A stretch of DNA of 64,000 bases from Microbacterium sp. HD4P20 (GTDB lineage: Bacteria > Actinomycetota > Actinomycetes > Actinomycetales > Microbacteriaceae): NCBI RefSeq assembly GCF_019449275.2, contig NZ_JAHZQZ020000008.1, forward strand, positions 1 to 64,000, written 5' to 3'. A program made the translations under genes and the position numbers. Under the pieces are notes generated by a model that did no database searches, was not told the DNA's origin, and saw only the letters and a list, made by a program, of their open reading frames with translations. Shown piece by piece: positions 37,924 to 45,086 of this stretch (positions are counted from its first letter, which is position 1; every line of letters begins with the position of its first letter).

Positions 37924-38013
37924 GGATCCGCAGGTGCGGACCTCAAGAGCGACACGCCGGGTGGTGGCATCCGGTGTCGGCGTGTTGCGCTCGGGATCCG
38001 CACCTGCGGATCC
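37924..38013. repeat. 90-bp nested palindromic element, copy B
   Basis: Outer arms 37924-37941 and 37996-38013 (one mismatch), inner arms CGACACGCCGG 37950-37960 and CGGCGTGT 37978-37985. GATGTTGTG follows, as in the other copies. It lies between the kynurenine operon and the GPH transporter gene. Confidence 0.93.
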
Positions 38014-38089
38014 GATGTTGTGTGCCCGGGGCGGGCTGGGGCCCACGCCACAGGACGGGAGGGGCCCGGCCCCGTGCGTCCGTAGCCGC

Positions 38090-38179
38090 GGATCCGCAGG
38101 TGCGGACGGCCAGAGCGACACGCCGGGTGGCGGCATCCGATGTCGGCGTGTTGAGCTCGGGGTCCGCACCTGCGGATCC
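38090..38179. repeat. 90-bp nested palindromic element, copy C
   Basis: Outer arms 38090-38107 and 38162-38179 are exact 18-base reverse complements. Inner arms are CGACACGCCGG 38116-38126 and CGGCGTGT 38144-38151. GATGTTGTG follows. It sits 76 bases after copy B, in the same orientation. Confidence 0.95.
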
Positions 38180-38192
38180 GATGTTGTGTGCC

Positions 38193-38260
38193 CGGGAGGG
38201 GCCGGGGGCCACGCCACGGGACGGGAGGGGCCGGGGGCCACGCCACGGAACGGGAGGGGC
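38193..38260. repeat. 29-bp tandem repeat, about 2.3 units
   Basis: A G-rich 29-base unit starting CGGGAGGGGCCGGGGG begins at 38193, 38222 and 38251 (partial). A related copy occurs at about 38030-38072 between palindromic copies B and C. Together with copies B and C this fills the 428-base gap between the transporter and kynureninase genes. Confidence 0.85.
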
Positions 38261-38294
38261 GCGGCGGTGCGGGCCGGCGCCGAGCGAACGCCGG

Positions 38295-39629
38295 TCAGGC
38301 CTCGGCGCGCACGGCGGCCTCGACGGCCAGCAGCCCGTCGAGCGTCTCGGCGAAAGAGGTCGACAGCGGCGAGAGGCCGATCCGCAGCCCGCCGGGGTCG
38401 CGGTAGTCCGGGATCACATCCTGCGCCCACAGTCGCGCCGTCACTCGGCGCATCGCGGCATGCGACAGCGTCACGTGCCCGCCCCGTGCCGCGGCATCCC
38501 GCGGCGACGCGATCGTCACGCCGTGGGGCGCGAGCAGATCGTCGGCCAAGCGCACGGCGAAGTCGGTGAGCGCGATCGACTTGGTGCGGATCGCCTCGAT
38601 TCCGACCTCTTCGATCAGCGCCAGCGTGTCTTGCATCGCCAGCATGCCCACGATCGGGGGCGTGCCCGACAGGAAGCGGCGCATGCCGGCCGCGGGAGCG
38701 TACGACGGCCCCATCGCGAACACGTTGGCAGCGCCCATCCATCCTGGGATCGGCTGCACCAAGCGATCCTGAAGCCGCGACGCGACGTACGCGAACGCCG
38801 GCGAGCCGGGCCCGCCGTTGAGGTACTTGTACGTGCAGCCGACGGCCAGATCGAAGTCCCACGCGTCGGCCTCGACGGGCACCGAGCCGGCCGAGTGGCA
38901 CAGGTCCCACACGATGAAGGCCCCGGCATCGTGCGCGATGCGGGTGAGCGTCGGAGCATCCGCCAGGAATCCCGACCGGTACGCGACGTGCGACAGCAGC
39001 ACGACCGCCGTCTGCGGCCCCACCGCCTCGCGCAGCAGCTCGGCCGTCACGCCGGATGTCACGTCGACGTCGACCCACCGCACCCGCCCGCCGCGCTCGG
39101 CGGCGATGCCCTCGACGATGTACCGGTCGGTTGGGAAGTTGTCGCGGTCGACGACGATCTCGACCCGAGCAGCGTCGCCCGCGACGGCGGCGTCGAACGC
39201 GGCCCGCACGAGCTTGTACAACAGCACCGTCGTCGAATCGCCGACGACCGTCTGCCCGGCGGCGGCGCCGATCGCCGCGCGGCCGATGGCGTCGCCGATC
39301 TCGAAGGGCAGCTGCATCCAGGATTCGTCCTCCCCACGCCCCCTCCGCTCATCGCTGGTGCGCTGTGCGGAGCCTCCGGGCGCGGGGCCCCACCCGCGGA
39401 TCAGCCGGCCGCCCCACTGGTCGCGCGCGAACGCGGTGAGGCGGTCGACGCTCGCTCGCAGCGGCCTGCCGAGCGAGTTGCCGTCGAAGTACACCAGGGC
39501 GGTCTCGGCGCCGACGAACGCGTCGCGGTGCCGGCGCAAGGGGTCGGCGTCATCGAGGGCGGATGCCTCGGCCTGCAGCCGCGTGATCACGGGGCCGTCC
39601 ACGCCCCCGGCCGGTTCAGTTCTCGTCAT
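38295..39629 (-). CDS. kynU: Kynureninase
   Basis: The 444-residue PLP enzyme cleaves kynurenine to anthranilate and alanine (or 3-hydroxykynurenine to 3-hydroxyanthranilate). It shows YFDGNSLGRP at the start of the fold, FPTDRYIVEG, WDLCHSAGSVPVE with the PLP-binding Asp, and the lysine in GCTYKYLNGGPGSPAF. It is the last gene of a three-gene tryptophan catabolism operon; its start overlaps the preceding amidohydrolase by 14 bases. A short Arg/Glu-rich insertion (RTSDERRGRGEDES) near residue 92 is unusual and lies in a surface position. Confidence 0.95.
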   Translation of the reverse strand: MTRTEPAGGVDGPVITRLQAEASALDDADPLRRHRDAFVGAETALVYFDGNSLGRPLRASVDRLTAFARDQWGGRLIRGWGPAPGGSAQRTSDERRGRGEDESWMQLPFEIGDAIGRAAIGAAAGQTVVGDSTTVLLYKLVRAAFDAAVAGDAARVEIVVDRDNFPTDRYIVEGIAAERGGRVRWVDVDVTSGVTAELLREAVGPQTAVVLLSHVAYRSGFLADAPTLTRIAHDAGAFIVWDLCHSAGSVPVEADAWDFDLAVGCTYKYLNGGPGSPAFAYVASRLQDRLVQPIPGWMGAANVFAMGPSYAPAAGMRRFLSGTPPIVGMLAMQDTLALIEEVGIEAIRTKSIALTDFAVRLADDLLAPHGVTIASPRDAAARGGHVTLSHAAMRRVTARLWAQDVIPDYRDPGGLRIGLSPLSTSFAETLDGLLAVEAAVRAEA

Positions 39630-40626
39630 GGATGAGTTCCTCGCTGGGAACGACAGTGGCCGCGGCGATCCACGCGGGCACGTCGTCGAGGCTCGCCGGC
39701 GGCGTGCCCGGCACGAAGGTCGAGACGCCCGAGATCTCCTCTGCCCCGGGCCACGGCGCGGCCATCGCCTCGATGAGCGCCGCGCCGCGCACGCCCGCGC
39801 CGTCGAGCGCTGCGACTTCGGCCGGATTCACGCCCACCGGCAGGTCGCCGTTGCCCAGGTCGGTGCCGTACAGCACCCGACCGCCCGCGGCCGCGAAGCC
39901 GGCGAGGTTGACCCGCGCCCGGGCGGATTCGTCGGCGTGGCCGTCATGGATGGCGAGCGTCGAGATCCACCGCTGCCCCGCGGCGACGGCCCGGGCCGTG
40001 AGCCGCCGTCCAACGTGCTCGGTGAACGGCGTGTGCGCGAGCACGTCGACGCCGGCGTCGAGGGCGAGCTGCAGCATCCCGTCGCCCTCCACATGCGCGA
40101 CGACCGGCAGGCGCCGTTCCCGCGCGCTGGCGACCACGGCGTCGAGGGTCGCGCGGTCCAGCACCGGTCCTGCGGTCGCGTTCAACGAGACCTTGACGAC
40201 GGATGCCCCGAACGAGGCCTGCTCGTCGACCGCGGTCGCCGCCCCGCCGTGCACGCCTGGGTGGGTCGACGGATCGCTGATCTCGCGGGCGATTGGCGGT
40301 GGCGCCCACGTGCGCCCGACGGGGTAACCCCCGACCGCCGTGAGGAACGCGCCGGCGTATGCCACCCGCGGAATGCCGTCGTGCTCGCGGCGCGCGAGTG
40401 CGATCGGATCGCCGCCGAGGTCGACGACGCCCGCGATCCCGCCCCGCGCGAGCAGGCCCGCGTCGATGAGGTGCAGGTGCACGTGATGGTCGATGAGCGG
40501 TGGCAGCGAGACGCCGTGCTCGCCGGTGATCGCCCGGCGGCACAGCGCCGCCCGCTCTCCGAGCAGCGCCTGCAGGGCGTGGGTGGAGGCGCGCTTGGCA
40601 CTGCGCGACGGACGCGGGTCGCCCAT
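39616..40626 (-). CDS. Amidohydrolase-superfamily protein in the kynurenine operon
   Basis: The 336-residue protein has the amidohydrolase metal-site set: DHHVHLHLID near residue 47, an internal VVKVSL Lys, VAHVEGD His, LAHTPF His and YGTDLGN Asp. The order matches imidazolonepropionase-like members. It is coupled by ATGA to tryptophan 2,3-dioxygenase upstream and overlaps kynureninase by 14 bases. The pathway needs N-formylkynurenine deformylation at exactly this step, and no KynB or AFMID homologue is in the operon, so this enzyme is a candidate non-orthologous formamidase. That role is inference. Confidence 0.85.
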   Translation of the reverse strand: MGDPRPSRSAKRASTHALQALLGERAALCRRAITGEHGVSLPPLIDHHVHLHLIDAGLLARGGIAGVVDLGGDPIALARREHDGIPRVAYAGAFLTAVGGYPVGRTWAPPPIAREISDPSTHPGVHGGAATAVDEQASFGASVVKVSLNATAGPVLDRATLDAVVASARERRLPVVAHVEGDGMLQLALDAGVDVLAHTPFTEHVGRRLTARAVAAGQRWISTLAIHDGHADESARARVNLAGFAAAGGRVLYGTDLGNGDLPVGVNPAEVAALDGAGVRGAALIEAMAAPWPGAEEISGVSTFVPGTPPASLDDVPAWIAAATVVPSEELIHDEN

Positions 40627-41480
40627 CACAACTCCGTCCGCACCGCGTACAGCTCGGGGAAGAACGTCAGCTCGAGGGCTCGCTGCAGGAAGGAAGCACC
40701 GCTCGACCCGCCGGTCCCGGTCTTGTGCCCGATGATGCGCTCGACCGTCTTGAGGTGCCGGAAGCGCCACAGTTGGAAGTCGTCCTCGAGGTCGACCAGC
40801 TCTTCGCACGTCTCGTACGCGGCCCAGTGCGTCTGCGGATCGGCGTAGATCGCGACGAAGACGGGCACCAGCTCGGGGCGGTACGTCCAGGCCTGGGTGA
40901 CATCGCGCTCGATCACCTCCGCCGGGATCGGATACCCCGAGCGCGCGAGCATGCGCAAGAACTCGTCGTAGAGGCTCGGCGCCTCCAGTGCCGCCCGGAC
41001 GAGCTCGAGCGACGCGGGTTCCGACTCGAACACTCGCAGCATGGCGGCGTTCTTGTTGCCGAGGGTGAACTCGACGGCGCGGTACTGGGCGGACTGGAAC
41101 CCGCTGGCGTGGCCGAGAACCCCGCGGAACTGGCCGTACTCGGCGGGCGTGAGCGTGGCCAGCACCGACCACTGCTCGGTCAGGGTCTTCTGGATGTGCT
41201 TGACCCGGGCAATGCACTTCAGCGCCGGCGCGAGCTGATCCTCACGCAGGAGCCGGCACGCGGCGGCCAGCTCGTGCAGCACGAGCTTGAGCCACAGCTC
41301 CGTGGTCTGGTGCTGCACGATGAACAACAGCTCGTCGTGGTGCTCGGGATCGCTCAGCGGACGCTGGGCCGAGAGCAGGGTGCCGAGGTCCAGGTATCCG
41401 CCGTAGGTCATGCGATCGGCGAAGTCGGTGACGACCGTGCCCTCGATCGCCCGGGTGTTGCGTTCGACGCCTTCGCTCAC
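40626..41480 (-). CDS. kynA: Tryptophan 2,3-dioxygenase
   Basis: The 284-residue haem enzyme opens the indole ring of tryptophan to N-formylkynurenine. Diagnostic motifs are TYGGYLDLGTLLSAQ, FIVQHQTTELWLKLVLHEL (substrate pocket), GHASGFQSAQYRAVEF, and WRFRHLKTVERIIGHKTGTGGSSG with the haem-ligand His. It is the first gene of the operon. No attenuator or clear operator was found upstream; a palindromic repeat lies 59 bases ahead. Confidence 0.96.
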   Translation of the reverse strand: MSEGVERNTRAIEGTVVTDFADRMTYGGYLDLGTLLSAQRPLSDPEHHDELLFIVQHQTTELWLKLVLHELAAACRLLREDQLAPALKCIARVKHIQKTLTEQWSVLATLTPAEYGQFRGVLGHASGFQSAQYRAVEFTLGNKNAAMLRVFESEPASLELVRAALEAPSLYDEFLRMLARSGYPIPAEVIERDVTQAWTYRPELVPVFVAIYADPQTHWAAYETCEELVDLEDDFQLWRFRHLKTVERIIGHKTGTGGSSGASFLQRALELTFFPELYAVRTEL

Positions 41481-41538
41481 GGCCTCAGCCTAACGAGGAC
41501 GGATGCCGAATCATCAGTGTCGTTCACGAGCTCGGGCC

Positions 41539-41604
41539 GTTTCGTGTCGCTCGTTCCTCGCTCGCTCAACGACGGGTCGTCGAGCGAGCGAAGCGAGACG
41601 AAAC
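41539..41604. repeat. 66-bp imperfect palindromic repeat
   Basis: GTTTCGTGTCGCT (41539-41551) faces AGCGAGACGAAAC (41592-41604), and CGCTCGCTCAACGAC faces GTCGTCGAGCGAGCG, each with one mismatch. It lies between the redoxin stop and kynA. Similar GTTTCGTCTCGCTCGCTC hairpins are a familiar dispersed element of Microbacteriaceae genomes (recollection, not checked). It may terminate redoxin transcription. Confidence 0.8.
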
Positions 41605-41622
41605 GCCCTGGCGTTCGGTGAC

Positions 41623-41880
41623 TCAGATGAGCGAGAGCTCGCGGAGCTTGGACTCGACGTCCGCGTTCGAGGGTTCCACGTGGTGCGAGGCATCCGGGTA
41701 CACCACGACGGGGATGTTGGTGCGCCCCGAGATGTCTCGCGCGACATCCGCCGCGGCGGGGTCGGCGACGAGATCCACATAGGTGTACGAGACTCCGAGG
41801 CCGTCGAGCTGGCGCTTGGTGCGGATGCAGTCGCGGCACCAGTCGGCGCCGAACATCGTGATCGTCGAGGGGGAAGTCAT
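41623..41880 (-). CDS. Glutaredoxin/mycoredoxin-like protein
   Basis: The 85-residue protein has a thioredoxin-like fold start (TITMFGADWCRDCIRTKRQL) with a CxxC redox motif (CRDC), a cis-Pro segment RTNIPVVVYP and a short C-terminal helix. The size fits mycoredoxin or NrdH-like glutaredoxins that reduce mixed disulfides with mycothiol in actinobacteria. The ATG at 41880 follows a GGATGGAGGG purine tract; an upstream in-frame ATG would add 18 residues with no homology. It is monocistronic and diverges from the glycosyltransferase gene. Confidence 0.85.
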   Translation of the reverse strand: MTSPSTITMFGADWCRDCIRTKRQLDGLGVSYTYVDLVADPAAADVARDISGRTNIPVVVYPDASHHVEPSNADVESKLRELSLI

Positions 41881-41979
41881 CCCTCCATCCTCACCCGAGA
41901 ATCCTGGGCAGGCTCCGAGAGCGATGCGTCGCACCCGACGTCATGTCGCTGTCATGCGTACGTGGGAAGATGGGCGGCA

Positions 41980-43137
41980 GTGCAGCTGTCGATCATCGTC
42001 CCCACCTACAACGAGGCTCCCAACGTCGCGGAGCTCGTTCGGCGCATCGTTGCGGCCCTGGGAGAGGTGCGGCCGGCGATCGAGGCCGAGATCATCTTCG
42101 TGGACGACAGCACGGATGCCACGCCCGATGTGGTCCGCGAGGTCGCGGCATCCTCTTCCGTTCCCATCCGCCTCATCCACCGCACCGAGACGACGGGTGG
42201 CCTCGGCGGCGCAGTGCTCGAGGGATTCACCGCGGCCCGAGCGGACGCATGCCTCGTCATCGACGGCGACCTGCAGCATCCGCCCGAGAAGATCCCCGAG
42301 CTGTGGGAGCGGTTCTCGCGGGGCGACGTCGACGTCGTCGTCGGCTCGCGCTATGGCGGCGGCGGCACCTCGCACGGCCTGGCTGATCGTACGCGCGTGC
42401 TGGTGTCGAAGGTGTCGACGTCGGTGACGCGGGCGATGTTCCCGATCAGGCTCAAAGACGTCAGCGACCCGATGACCGGGTTCTTCCTGATCGACCGCCG
42501 CGCCGTCGACCAGGCGCTGCTGCGGCCCCGAGGGTTCAAGATCCTGCTCGAGATCCTCGCGCGCCGCGCGCTCCGCGTCGCCGAGGTGCCGTTCGACTTC
42601 GCCGATCGTCACGCCGGCGAGTCGAAGGCGTCGGTGCGGCAGGGCATGCACTTCCTCACGCAGCTGACGGCGCTGCGCTTCGGCAAGATGTCGCTGTTCG
42701 CCGTCATCGGCGGGCTCGGCGCGATCGCGAACGTCGCCATCGTGTGGGCGCTCACACAGCTCGGCGTCGGCTACATCGTCGCAGCGATCGTCGCGGCCGA
42801 GGCGACGATCATCGGCAACTTCCTGCTGCAGGAGCGGTTCGTCTTCCACGACATGCGCCACTCCGCCGCGAGCGGCTGGCTGCGCTTTGCGAAGTCGTTC
42901 GGCTTCAACAACGCCGAGGCGCTCGTGCGCATCCCGATCATCGCGCTCATGGTCGAGTCATGGCACTTCTCCGCCGTCGTCGCGACGGCGCTGACCCTGA
43001 TCGTGGCGTTCTTCGTGCGCTTCGTGTTCCACTCACTCGTCGTGTACGCGCCCCGCAAGCCCGGCACCGAGCCCACGCCCGCCCGCCGGTTCATCGAGGA
43101 GCTCGACGCGCAGGCTACGGCCCCCGGCGAGCTGTAG
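41980..43137 (+). CDS. Polyprenol-phosphate mannose synthase-like glycosyltransferase fused to GtrA domain
   Basis: The 385-residue protein has an N-terminal GT2 domain (residues 1-235: SIIVPTYNEAPNVAELV, FVDDSTDATPDVV, VIDGDLQHPPEKIPEL, VVGSRY, DPMTGFFLI) like dolichol-phosphate mannose synthases, and a C-terminal GtrA domain (~245-370) with four membrane helices (FAVIGGLGAIANVAIV, NFLLQERFVF). Such fusions make polyprenol-phosphate sugars at the inner membrane for wall or protein glycosylation; GtrA may help flip the lipid-linked sugar. GTG start at 41980 gives MQLSIIVP at the usual domain beginning; a GTG six codons earlier is possible. Confidence 0.9.
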   Translation: MQLSIIVPTYNEAPNVAELVRRIVAALGEVRPAIEAEIIFVDDSTDATPDVVREVAASSSVPIRLIHRTETTGGLGGAVLEGFTAARADACLVIDGDLQHPPEKIPELWERFSRGDVDVVVGSRYGGGGTSHGLADRTRVLVSKVSTSVTRAMFPIRLKDVSDPMTGFFLIDRRAVDQALLRPRGFKILLEILARRALRVAEVPFDFADRHAGESKASVRQGMHFLTQLTALRFGKMSLFAVIGGLGAIANVAIVWALTQLGVGYIVAAIVAAEATIIGNFLLQERFVFHDMRHSAASGWLRFAKSFGFNNAEALVRIPIIALMVESWHFSAVVATALTLIVAFFVRFVFHSLVVYAPRKPGTEPTPARRFIEELDAQATAPGEL

Positions 43138-43230
43138 ATTCCGGATGCCGCGGCCCGCGGCATCCGCCCCCCTCCGCCCCCCTCCTCCTCCTTCTCCTCG
43201 TCCTCCCTCCTCCTCCCTCCTTCTCCTCGT

Positions 43231-43311
43231 CGAGAACGTACGGTCTCGCCGAATCGCTACGTGGTTGCCGTCGAGGGCGTGCGTTCTCGCCGAGAACGTG
43301 CGTACTCGACG
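43231..43311. repeat. Degenerate ~20-bp repeat array with polypyrimidine tract
   Basis: Four diverged units of 19-22 bases (43231, 43250, 43269, 43291) contain GTTCTCGCCGAGAACGTGCG-like sequence, clearly related to the 20-base unit of the array at 27901-28200. A 17-base palindrome (43282-43298) lies inside. A CT-rich tract (43163-43229) precedes it, just as at the first array. It fills the 220-base gap between two convergent genes. Confidence 0.8.
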
Positions 43312-43357
43312 GGGTGGGGCGACGGGGCGGACCCACGCGTGCGGCGAGGGTGGGGCG

Positions 43358-44521
43358 TCAGCCGATGAGGTTGATGAGTGCGTCCAGGCCCATGCCGTAG
43401 TTGATGCGGATCGTGGGCAGCGCGAGCTTGTCGGTGCCGATCGTGACGTAGCCGGGCTCGATCGTGCGGGCCATCTCCCAGCCGGCCTGGCGCAGACCCT
43501 CCTTCGCGGTCTCGTTGTGATGACCGAACGGATACGCCATCACCTCCTTGGCACCCAGCACGGCGGCCGACGCCTCCATGTCGGCGACGATCTCGGGCAC
43601 CGACCAGTTGACGATCCGTCCGTCGCCGTTCGCGCCGGCCTGATGCATGTCGTGAGTGTGCGAGCGCTGCAGCACGTACGGCGACGGCGCCGGGTCCTGC
43701 CGGTAGGCCGTGATCACGAAGGATGTCGTCAGCACCTTGTGCTTGTCGACGACGGGGACCGCCATGTCGAGCCATGTCTGATGGGCGTCGTCGTCCGTGA
43801 CGATGACGGAGTGGTTCGGCAGGAACAGCCGACCGTCGATGAACGCCGACAGCTCGTCCCACGTCGGCAGGTAGAAGCCGGTGGTCGCGATGTGATTCAG
43901 GTGGGCGTCGAAGTCGCCGATGTAGGCGTAATTGCCCTTGAGCCAGTGCTCCGGGTGGTCGGGCGCGAGACCCTCCGGCCTCTCGGTGAACTGGTGGTAC
44001 ATGAGGATCGGGATGCGGGCATCCTCGGCCGCGTTCTGCTCAGGGCTCATCCAGCTGCCGTGCAGCGTGACGCGCTGGTCGACGCACGCGACGGGCTCCG
44101 AGCCGTTGACCCTGCCCGGGATGGCGAACGCCGCGGCGTCCTCGGGGGTCGCGTACCAGCCGGCGAAGACGAGGCCTTCCCGCGCCGGGATCGGCAGGCC
44201 CGCGTACAGGGCACCCTGAGTCTGCAGCATGGGCGGATCGGCGACACCGTCGCCGACGAAGCTCACCGCGCACGCAGCCGGGTCGTCGGTCGCGGCGAGC
44301 AGCTGCTCCTCCGGCGTCAGCGGCGTGGGCGCCGGGGTCGGTGTGGTGACGGCCTCGGGCGTGCCGGCGCCGGCGGGCGTGGCATCCGTCCCCCGCGGCA
44401 TCAGTGCGAGGGCCGTGAGCGTGCCGACGACGCCGAGCAGCACGATCGCAGCCGCGCCCGCGAAGATCCGCCGGCGTCGCAGCACGGCGCGCCGGGATGA
44501 AGACGAGCGCGATGCGGCCAT
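43358..44521 (-). CDS. Membrane-anchored polysaccharide deacetylase
   Basis: The 387-residue protein has a basic N-terminus and one membrane helix (~20-42, FAGAAAIVLLGVVGTLTALAL), a Thr/Pro linker, a region with two Cys, and a NodB domain from ~170 (PILMYHQFTERP, SVIVTDDDAHQTW with the metal Asp, SHTHDMH with two His, MAYPFGHHNETA). It should remove acetyl groups from a wall polysaccharide or peptidoglycan outside the cell. The ATG at 44521 follows TAGGAAATGC; an upstream ATG at 44548 would add nine residues. Confidence 0.9.
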   Translation of the reverse strand: MAASRSSSSRRAVLRRRRIFAGAAAIVLLGVVGTLTALALMPRGTDATPAGAGTPEAVTTPTPAPTPLTPEEQLLAATDDPAACAVSFVGDGVADPPMLQTQGALYAGLPIPAREGLVFAGWYATPEDAAAFAIPGRVNGSEPVACVDQRVTLHGSWMSPEQNAAEDARIPILMYHQFTERPEGLAPDHPEHWLKGNYAYIGDFDAHLNHIATTGFYLPTWDELSAFIDGRLFLPNHSVIVTDDDAHQTWLDMAVPVVDKHKVLTTSFVITAYRQDPAPSPYVLQRSHTHDMHQAGANGDGRIVNWSVPEIVADMEASAAVLGAKEVMAYPFGHHNETAKEGLRQAGWEMARTIEPGYVTIGTDKLALPTIRINYGMGLDALINLIG

Positions 44522-44606
44522 GCATTTCCTACCGTCAGGACCGCGCACCCCAAGCGCTGGTCGTTGGAGGGATCATAGCGGGATGCCGCGGCTAGGCTCG
44601 GTAGCC

Positions 44607-44984
44607 GTGGCTCCTGCTGACTGGATCGAACGCCGCCGCGCCGACGGCGAGGTCGTCGGATGGATCGTGCCCGACGGCGAAGGATTCCGCGTGCGTGACC
44701 TGCTCGGACAGGAGCGCACGCCGCTCGGCGCCGACGGGCGGCGTGCGCCGATCGACTGGCTGGCCGCCGAAGAGCTGCTGGACGAGCTCGGCATCGGGTA
44801 TCTCGCCGACCGCTGGACCCTGCGGCTCACCGACGGCTCGCAGCGCGTCGTTCGCATCGCCGAGGTCAGCCCGCGGGGCGTCACCGTCGTGGCCGACGAC
44901 TTCGGTGCCGCTTCCGCGGTCGGCGGCGCGCTCGAGCGCTTCCGCCTGGCGTTCCCGGTGACCGACGAGCTCACTCCCCGCTGA
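44607..44984 (+). CDS. Hypothetical protein, 125 residues
   Basis: No family recognised. The product is acidic and soluble, starting APADWIERRRADGEVVGWIVPDGEGFRVRDLLG, with a predicted beta-rich core (WTLRLTDGSQRVVRIAEVSPRGVTVVADDFG) and no signal or membrane helix. A TAGGCT -10 box at 44593-44598 lies 8 bases before the GTG at 44607, pointing to a leaderless start there; an ATG at 44583 is upstream of that box. It ends in a convergent pair with the LVIVD-type gene, with a hairpin between them. Confidence 0.75.
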   Translation: MAPADWIERRRADGEVVGWIVPDGEGFRVRDLLGQERTPLGADGRRAPIDWLAAEELLDELGIGYLADRWTLRLTDGSQRVVRIAEVSPRGVTVVADDFGAASAVGGALERFRLAFPVTDELTPR

Positions 44985-45034
44985 CCCGCCAGGCTCCGGC
45001 ATCCGTTCGCCACACCTTCCCGGGTCAGAGACGG

Positions 45035-45066
45035 CGCTGCCCGGCGACCGAGGTCACCGGGCAGCG
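45035..45066. terminator. Hairpin between convergent genes
   Basis: Arms CGCTGCCCGGCGACC (45035-45049) and GGTCACCGGGCAGCG (45052-45066) pair with one mismatch around a 2-base loop. It likely serves both the upstream hypothetical gene and the LVIVD-type gene on the other strand. Confidence 0.75.
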
Positions 45067-45086
45067 TCGCGCTGGAACCGTGGGTG

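Noticed and set aside
40626..41480. Tryptophan-sensing leader or attenuator before kynA
   Set aside because: No Trp-rich leader peptide or alternative hairpins were found; only the dispersed palindrome is present.
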